Below, piece by piece: positions 60,182 through 64,000 of a DNA stretch of 64,000 bases (its first letter is position 1; each line of letters begins with the position of its first letter). The DNA lies in contig CAKVBD010000007.1 in the NCBI GenBank assembly GCA_934725105.1, forward strand, positions 10,231 through 74,230, read 5' to 3'. Below the pieces are notes generated by a model, which was given only the letters and a program-made list of their open reading frames with translations, ran no database searches and was not told where the DNA came from. This DNA is from an uncultured Bulleidia sp. Lineage in GTDB: Bacteria; Bacillota_I; Bacilli_A; Erysipelotrichales; Erysipelotrichaceae. Both the position numbers and the translations under genes were made by a program.

Positions 60182-61294
60182 TTAATTGCTGCTAGGAACG
60201 CCATGTTGAACTGGCATATCCATTTTTCTTGCAAAGAAGTTCATGATTGCCTGCAGGCAGACTGTTAAGAACAGATAAACGATCGCAGTAATCATGTACG
60301 TTTCCAGGAATACATAATATGTACCGGAAACCGTTGTTGTCATAAACATTAATTCTGTCATACCTACAACATTTAAGACAGAAGTATCCTTGATGTTGAT
60401 GATAAATTCATTACAGATTGCGGGAATACTGTTACGAATTGCCTGTGGAAAGATAACTTTCTTCATTGCCTGCCATGTGGATAATCCTAATGATCTTGCG
60501 GCTTCCATCTGCCCTTTATCAATAGCTTCTACAGAACCTCTTAGGATTTCTGTGATATAGGCAGCAGTATTCAGCGATACTGTAATTGAAGATGCGAGGA
60601 ATACAGAATAGATTCCATTCAGCTCGGATACTGTCATTGCTGGAAAGATTGCACGAATGAGTCGGAATCCAGCATAGTAGATAATTAATGCCTGTACCAT
60701 CATAGGTGTTCCACGAATGATCGTAACGTAGAAGGAAGAAAATGTATTTCCTAGAAGCTTGATCGATTGAATGAATTCAGAATCTCTTTTATCTGGCTTT
60801 GCAATTCTGCAGAATACAAGCAGCATGGCGATAACAAATCCAATCACTGTACCTACAAATGCAAGTTCTAATGTGTGGAAAATACCTGTATAGAATGTTT
60901 TAAAATTCGTCCTTAGGATATACACCATTGTCGCAAAGAATGTTAATCCTTTTTGGCTTGGTGCCGCAAATGCTACGAGGATATCCGAAATTCCACCTAG
61001 AATAACACGATCAATGAAAGTAATCAGAAACAGTGAAAATGCAATACCATAACAGATCCATTCAAGCATGTTTCTTTCTTTGTTTTTCAATACGATATGC
61101 TTTACAAAGATAATGACTGCGACAGCATAGCTAACAATCATACATGCCTTTGTAAGAATGAGTGGTACAAAGAATAGCAGGGATATGAGATTGATTTTAC
61201 TTGTTAAATAGTTGGAAATTAGAATTCCTGAAAGAATGGAAGCAAAGATTGCTAAAGCCCATAAATGGTTTTTCCATGTAATTCTTTGAATCAT
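60182..61294 (-). CDS. Amino-acid ABC transporter permease with extra N-terminal helices
   Basis: 370 residues. The C-terminal 230 residues are a normal HisM/GltK-type permease (NFKTFYTGIFHTLELAFVGTVIGF, RGTPMMVQALI, and the EAARSLGLSTWQAMKKVIFPQAIRNSIPAICNEF coupling loop). About 135 residues with four further hydrophobic segments precede it, more than usual for the family. Substrate presumably lysine, from the riboswitch. Confidence 0.9.
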   Translation of the reverse strand: MIQRITWKNHLWALAIFASILSGILISNYLTSKINLISLLFFVPLILTKACMIVSYAVAVIIFVKHIVLKNKERNMLEWICYGIAFSLFLITFIDRVILGGISDILVAFAAPSQKGLTFFATMVYILRTNFKTFYTGIFHTLELAFVGTVIGFVIAMLLVFCRIAKPDKRDSEFIQSIKLLGNTFSSFYVTIIRGTPMMVQALIIYYAGFRLIRAIFPAMTVSELNGIYSVFLASSITVSLNTAAYITEILRGSVEAIDKGQMEAARSLGLSTWQAMKKVIFPQAIRNSIPAICNEFIINIKDTSVLNVVGMTELMFMTTTVSGTYYVFLETYMITAIVYLFLTVCLQAIMNFFARKMDMPVQHGVPSSN

Positions 61295-61302
61295 GTGAAC
61301 CT

Positions 61303-62169
61303 CTACTTAGGCATATTTGCCTTTGCTTCTTCCATGAGCTTTTCTCTTGTAGCTGTATCAATTTGAGCCAATGCATCATTCACATTCTTTAGTAATGTTG
61401 TATCTTCAAGTCTAATACCTACACAGGCACCAGTCATATCAATTGTGAATCCCTTTCCTTCATCGAATGTAAGAATCTTATAGTTATCATCTCCCTTGTA
61501 CTTGCTTTCTGCAGTATCTTCATCAAGAACGATTGCATCGACTAAACCTTCTTGTAATTGTGATGTCATGTTTGGTACATCTTGTGCTGCAGGAGCATGT
61601 ACGACACCGTTGATCTGATCAATGGCTGTATCGTAGAATGTATTGATCTGTCCAATGACAGTTGCACCAGAGAAGTCCTGGATACTTGTAGCATTCACAT
61701 ATTTTGAATCCTTCTTTACAACAAGAACATATTCTGTCTTTCTCACACTGTATGTGTTAGAAAAAGCGATAGATTCTTTTCTTTCAGATGTATCTGCCAT
61801 ACCAGCAATAATCATATCGATTTGTCCTTCTTTTAATGCTTGAATTAAACCAGTCCATGCAAGCTTGACGATTTCAATATCAACGTCCATCTTTTCCGCA
61901 AGGAGCTTTGACATTTGAATGTCATAACCTTCTGCATAGAAACCACTTAAATTAGAAATTGGAAGATTTGTGTCTGTTGCGGTATCTTCCTGCCAGTTGT
62001 TTGGGGCATAGTCGCATTCCATACCAATTCTAAGAACTGTTTTCTCTTTGGAAGTGTCTTCTTGTGATGCGGAAGCATTGTAGTTTGGATTGTCTGTTAG
62101 ACCAGCAGTACATCCAAACAGGGACAGGCTCATTGCCAAAGTGCATAGTGTTGTAATAATCTTTCTCAT
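61303..62169 (-). CDS. Amino-acid ABC transporter substrate-binding lipoprotein
   Basis: 288 residues. A signal peptide ends in lipobox LFGC (Cys20). The mature protein is a periplasmic-type bilobal binding protein (VLRIGMECDYAPNNWQ, SGFYAEGYDIQMSKLLAEKM, DMIIAGMADTSERKESIAFSN). The start at 62169 follows a purine-rich GAGAGAAAAG. It is the first coding gene after the lysine riboswitch and terminator, so it should bind lysine or a closely related amino acid. Confidence 0.9.
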   Translation of the reverse strand: MRKIITTLCTLAMSLSLFGCTAGLTDNPNYNASASQEDTSKEKTVLRIGMECDYAPNNWQEDTATDTNLPISNLSGFYAEGYDIQMSKLLAEKMDVDIEIVKLAWTGLIQALKEGQIDMIIAGMADTSERKESIAFSNTYSVRKTEYVLVVKKDSKYVNATSIQDFSGATVIGQINTFYDTAIDQINGVVHAPAAQDVPNMTSQLQEGLVDAIVLDEDTAESKYKGDDNYKILTFDEGKGFTIDMTGACVGIRLEDTTLLKNVNDALAQIDTATREKLMEEAKANMPK

Positions 62170-62195
62170 TTTCTTTTCTCTCACTTTCGTTTTTG

Positions 62196-62225
62196 TAAAA
62201 AATAAAAACGTCTGGCAAGAGACGT
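62196..62225 (-). terminator. Riboswitch-controlled terminator
   Basis: On the minus strand ACGTCT/AGACGT (plus 62208-62213 and 62220-62225) is followed by a long T-rich run, between the lysine aptamer and the binding-protein start. Confidence 0.82.
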
Positions 62226-62239
62226 GGTTGCACAAAATA

Positions 62240-62411
62240 CATGAACAAACAAAGCGCCTCTTCTTTTAGAAGGAGTGTTATGAATGTTATTCATAACCCC
62301 ACGGAACATATTTACCAATATGCTTCGTTCGGCGATGATTACCTTTCACTTGCTTCTTAACCCGTCGGCTCCACAAGCTACTCTTTTGCATCGCTACCTC
62401 TTGTTTTGATT
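62240..62411 (-). promoter_or_regulatory. Lysine riboswitch (L box)
   Basis: Read on the minus strand, the conserved core of the lysine riboswitch is present in order: AGAGGTAGCGATGCAAAAGA, GTAGC, GGAG, GTGAAAGG, ATCGCCGAACG and TTGG. A stable side stem GTTATGAA/TTCATAAC follows. A terminator hairpin lies between aptamer and start codon. With lysine bound, such riboswitches normally allow that terminator to form and switch the genes off. The controlled operon is binding protein, permease, ATPase and M20 peptidase. Confidence 0.85.
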
Positions 62412-62472
62412 TTTACGAGTTTTATTTTTGCACGAGAAGAAGAGATATACAATAGGGGAATGAAAATAATTT

Positions 62473-62504
62473 AAAGTATTTTCAATATTTTATGAAAATA
62501 CTTT
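62473..62504. repeat. Perfect 11-base inverted repeat upstream of the riboswitch
   Basis: AAAGTATTTTC (62473-62483) and GAAAATACTTT (62494-62504) are exact reverse complements around a 10-base loop. The element lies where the promoter of the riboswitch operon should be, so it may be an operator. Confidence 0.55.
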
Positions 62505-62520
62505 CATTCATTATATAAGA

Positions 62521-62551
62521 AAAGCTATAACAGATGTACTGCTATAGCTTT
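62521..62551 (-). terminator. Terminator of the TPM-domain gene
   Basis: AAAGCTATA (62521-62529) pairs with TATAGCTTT (62543-62551); the minus-strand transcript ends in TTTTCTT. Confidence 0.8.
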
Positions 62552-62557
62552 ATGGAT

Positions 62558-63376
62558 TTAGAAGTGTCCGCCACCGGAATGCATTCCGCCACTGCTAGAG
62601 AAACTGCTTCCTCCAGGCGAGGAATCGTTGTCTTCATGTTTTGGAATTGGAGCTCTTGTGACAGATTCATACAGGAACATATCACGGCTGTTTGTTAAAT
62701 GCACGCCATTGCCTGGCACATAGGAATGTGCTGTTGTTGCGATGGCTTTTGTTTTGTGCTTGCTTTTTTGTGCGAGCACTGTGATGAGTGCGATGATTGG
62801 TGGCAAGCCGAATGTGATGCCTTTTTTGATTGGTGTGGAATCTGCAGGTTCATCATAGTTGCTTCCATAATGTTCGCCATTTTCACTGTAGTATGCCATT
62901 AAGCCATCCACTTCTTTGATGTAATCGCGAATTGCGGAATAGTAATCGTGTTCATAGAGACCGCTGCGTGCAGCTGAATCCATGATATCCATACCATCTA
63001 AAGAGAACATAGACTGTTTATCACAATAAGGAATATAAACCTGGTAAGAACCACCTTTTGAACATTGTGTAATCAGTAATAATACACCATTGTCAGTATC
63101 ACCATATCCTAGACTTTCATCTGTATAGTATTGTTCAATAAAGTCTGTCATATCATCATATGACTGCTCTGTTGGATCTTCGATGATTCTTGCGTAAACT
63201 CCGAATTCATACTGGTCTGCAATTTGTGCAGCATATGCATTTAATTCATCTATTTCTTCTTGAGAAAGTGCACCATAGGTATCTTCTACATATACATCAC
63301 TCGATGCGTGGAGTGGTGTAAAAGGAATCAAGAGAAAGAGTGCGATCAATAAAATCATGTTTCTAATTGTTTTCAT
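62558..63376 (-). CDS. Secreted or membrane TPM-domain protein
   Basis: 272 residues. A signal sequence (to about residue 25, ending HASS) is followed by a TPM_phosphatase domain (VYVEDTYGALSQEEIDELNAYAAQIADQYEFGVY, GVLLLI), then one membrane helix (about residues 183-203) and a short Ser/Gly-rich tail ending GGGHF. TPM proteins are membrane-associated and poorly defined in bacteria. The ATG at 63376 is 10 bases after GGGAG. It starts 5 bases after the upstream gene, with which it forms a pair. Confidence 0.8.
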   Translation of the reverse strand: MKTIRNMILLIALFLLIPFTPLHASSDVYVEDTYGALSQEEIDELNAYAAQIADQYEFGVYARIIEDPTEQSYDDMTDFIEQYYTDESLGYGDTDNGVLLLITQCSKGGSYQVYIPYCDKQSMFSLDGMDIMDSAARSGLYEHDYYSAIRDYIKEVDGLMAYYSENGEHYGSNYDEPADSTPIKKGITFGLPPIIALITVLAQKSKHKTKAIATTAHSYVPGNGVHLTNSRDMFLYESVTRAPIPKHEDNDSSPGGSSFSSSGGMHSGGGHF

Positions 63377-63381
63377 AAATC

Positions 63382-64000
63382 TCACGCTCCCATCACTTGA
63401 AATAAGATGACATACAGTAAAGCAATACCAATGATTGTAATCAAGAGGAATCGTAAAATCATCTTTGTTTTATCAATTGGCAAATCATCACCAATCATCT
63501 TTCCTGTTTGACCATTCATAGCGAACAGGTAATTCTTGCCTTGATATTGTGTAGATAACAGCCAAACAGGCAAGAATGCATAGTGAACAGTACCTGGTGT
63601 AATTGTTGTATTTGTTTTATCTGATACGTATGTCTGGTATCCAGTGACTGTTTCTTCTAAAAGAGAAATCGTTGTATTTTTAATTCTCTGATTGACTCTT
63701 TCAGCATCTTCTTCTACTGATACATCGTATTTATCAGCTAAATAGCCAGGCAAATATGACATTTGGAATGGTACAAGATCTTTGTAGTCAAATGGTTCAA
63801 TGGAATCCATGAAATCATCAGGCATCTTGGAAGAACCATCGGCAGGTACTTTCTGGAATTCAACAGTTCCATCTCTTTCAATACGGAAATGACGCGTTGT
63901 TGTGACGATTTCATCATCAGTTTCGTAAGAGGAAGATGTTGTTGCAGATCCTCTTAAGTGTGCATCGACAGTACCGTCATACAGCCAGAATGGCACGTAT
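63382..64000 (-). CDS. C-terminal part of a membrane protein (TFIIB-type zinc-ribbon family), partial
   Basis: About 205 C-terminal residues; the frame is open through the right window edge. It contains VPFWLYDGTVDAHLRG and PVWLLSTQYQGKNYLFAMNGQTGKMIGDDLP, typical of proteins annotated as TFIIB-type zinc-ribbon-containing, and one C-terminal membrane helix. The zinc ribbon would lie outside the window, so I cannot confirm it. It is immediately upstream of, and probably co-expressed with, the TPM-domain gene. Confidence 0.75.
   Translation of the reverse strand, partial: YVPFWLYDGTVDAHLRGSATTSSSYETDDEIVTTTRHFRIERDGTVEFQKVPADGSSKMPDDFMDSIEPFDYKDLVPFQMSYLPGYLADKYDVSVEEDAERVNQRIKNTTISLLEETVTGYQTYVSDKTNTTITPGTVHYAFLPVWLLSTQYQGKNYLFAMNGQTGKMIGDDLPIDKTKMILRFLLITIIGIALLYVILFQVMGA

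Noticed and set aside
62240..62411. tRNA or T-box element
   Set aside because: No cloverleaf or T-box core; the ordered conserved segments match a lysine riboswitch instead.

Overview
The window is AT-rich chromosomal DNA of a Gram-positive bacterium of the Bacillota. Single-chain PurL, a zinc-ribbon S14, zinc-type adenylate kinase, many lipoprotein signals and a lysine riboswitch all fit this. The gene content and decay pattern suggest a gut Erysipelotrichia-type organism; that placement is an inference from protein flavour, not a database match.

Layout. 1-5526: partial asnA (minus), a thioredoxin-reductase-like flavoprotein, then a PTS IIC pseudogene cut in two. Between its halves lie an IS30-type transposase remnant and a compact three-gene cassette: thioredoxin-fold lipoprotein, secreted protein with eight clustered Cys, and a four-helix membrane protein. 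5574-10075: MATE exporter diverging from a C-terminally truncated MocR-type regulator, a cupin protein and a cation/proton antiporter. 10091-19431: purine operon purE-purM-purN-IMP cyclohydrolase (PurO-type)-AICAR formyltransferase-purD-purL, preceded by a 33-codon ORF and an attenuator-like hairpin. 19567-22866: small DUF protein plus P1B-type ATPase, and a zinc-ribbon protein. 23063-27545: str operon (rpsL, rpsG, fusA, tuf). 27568-30275: HAD hydrolase, barnase-like lipoprotein, a collapsed sucrose operon, and a barstar-like protein. 30541-44396: S10/spc/alpha ribosomal clusters with secY, adk and rpoA, but without rpmD, map or infA at their usual places. 44441-53481: XRE regulator, lipoproteins, ACT and PFL proteins, a SWIM/SNF2 helicase and a frameshifted Abi/HEPN gene. 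53628-58016: O-methyltransferase, a second MATE, an XRE pseudogene and a dicarboxylate/amino-acid symporter. 58020-62411: M20 peptidase and an amino-acid ABC transporter under a lysine riboswitch. 62558-64000: TPM-domain protein and a partial membrane protein.

Themes. Six genes have a -10 box exactly 6 nt before the start codon and no Shine-Dalgarno, which points to leaderless mRNAs. Accessory genes are decaying: a PTS IIC, a transposase, a LacI/GH32/fructokinase set, an XRE regulator, an Abi gene and a MocR all carry lesions, while housekeeping operons are intact. The best candidate for an undescribed system is the redox-lipoprotein/Cys-rich secreted protein/membrane protein cassette inserted in the PTS gene. 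The barnase-like lipoprotein with a nearby barstar, and the lysine-riboswitch transporter/peptidase operon, come next.
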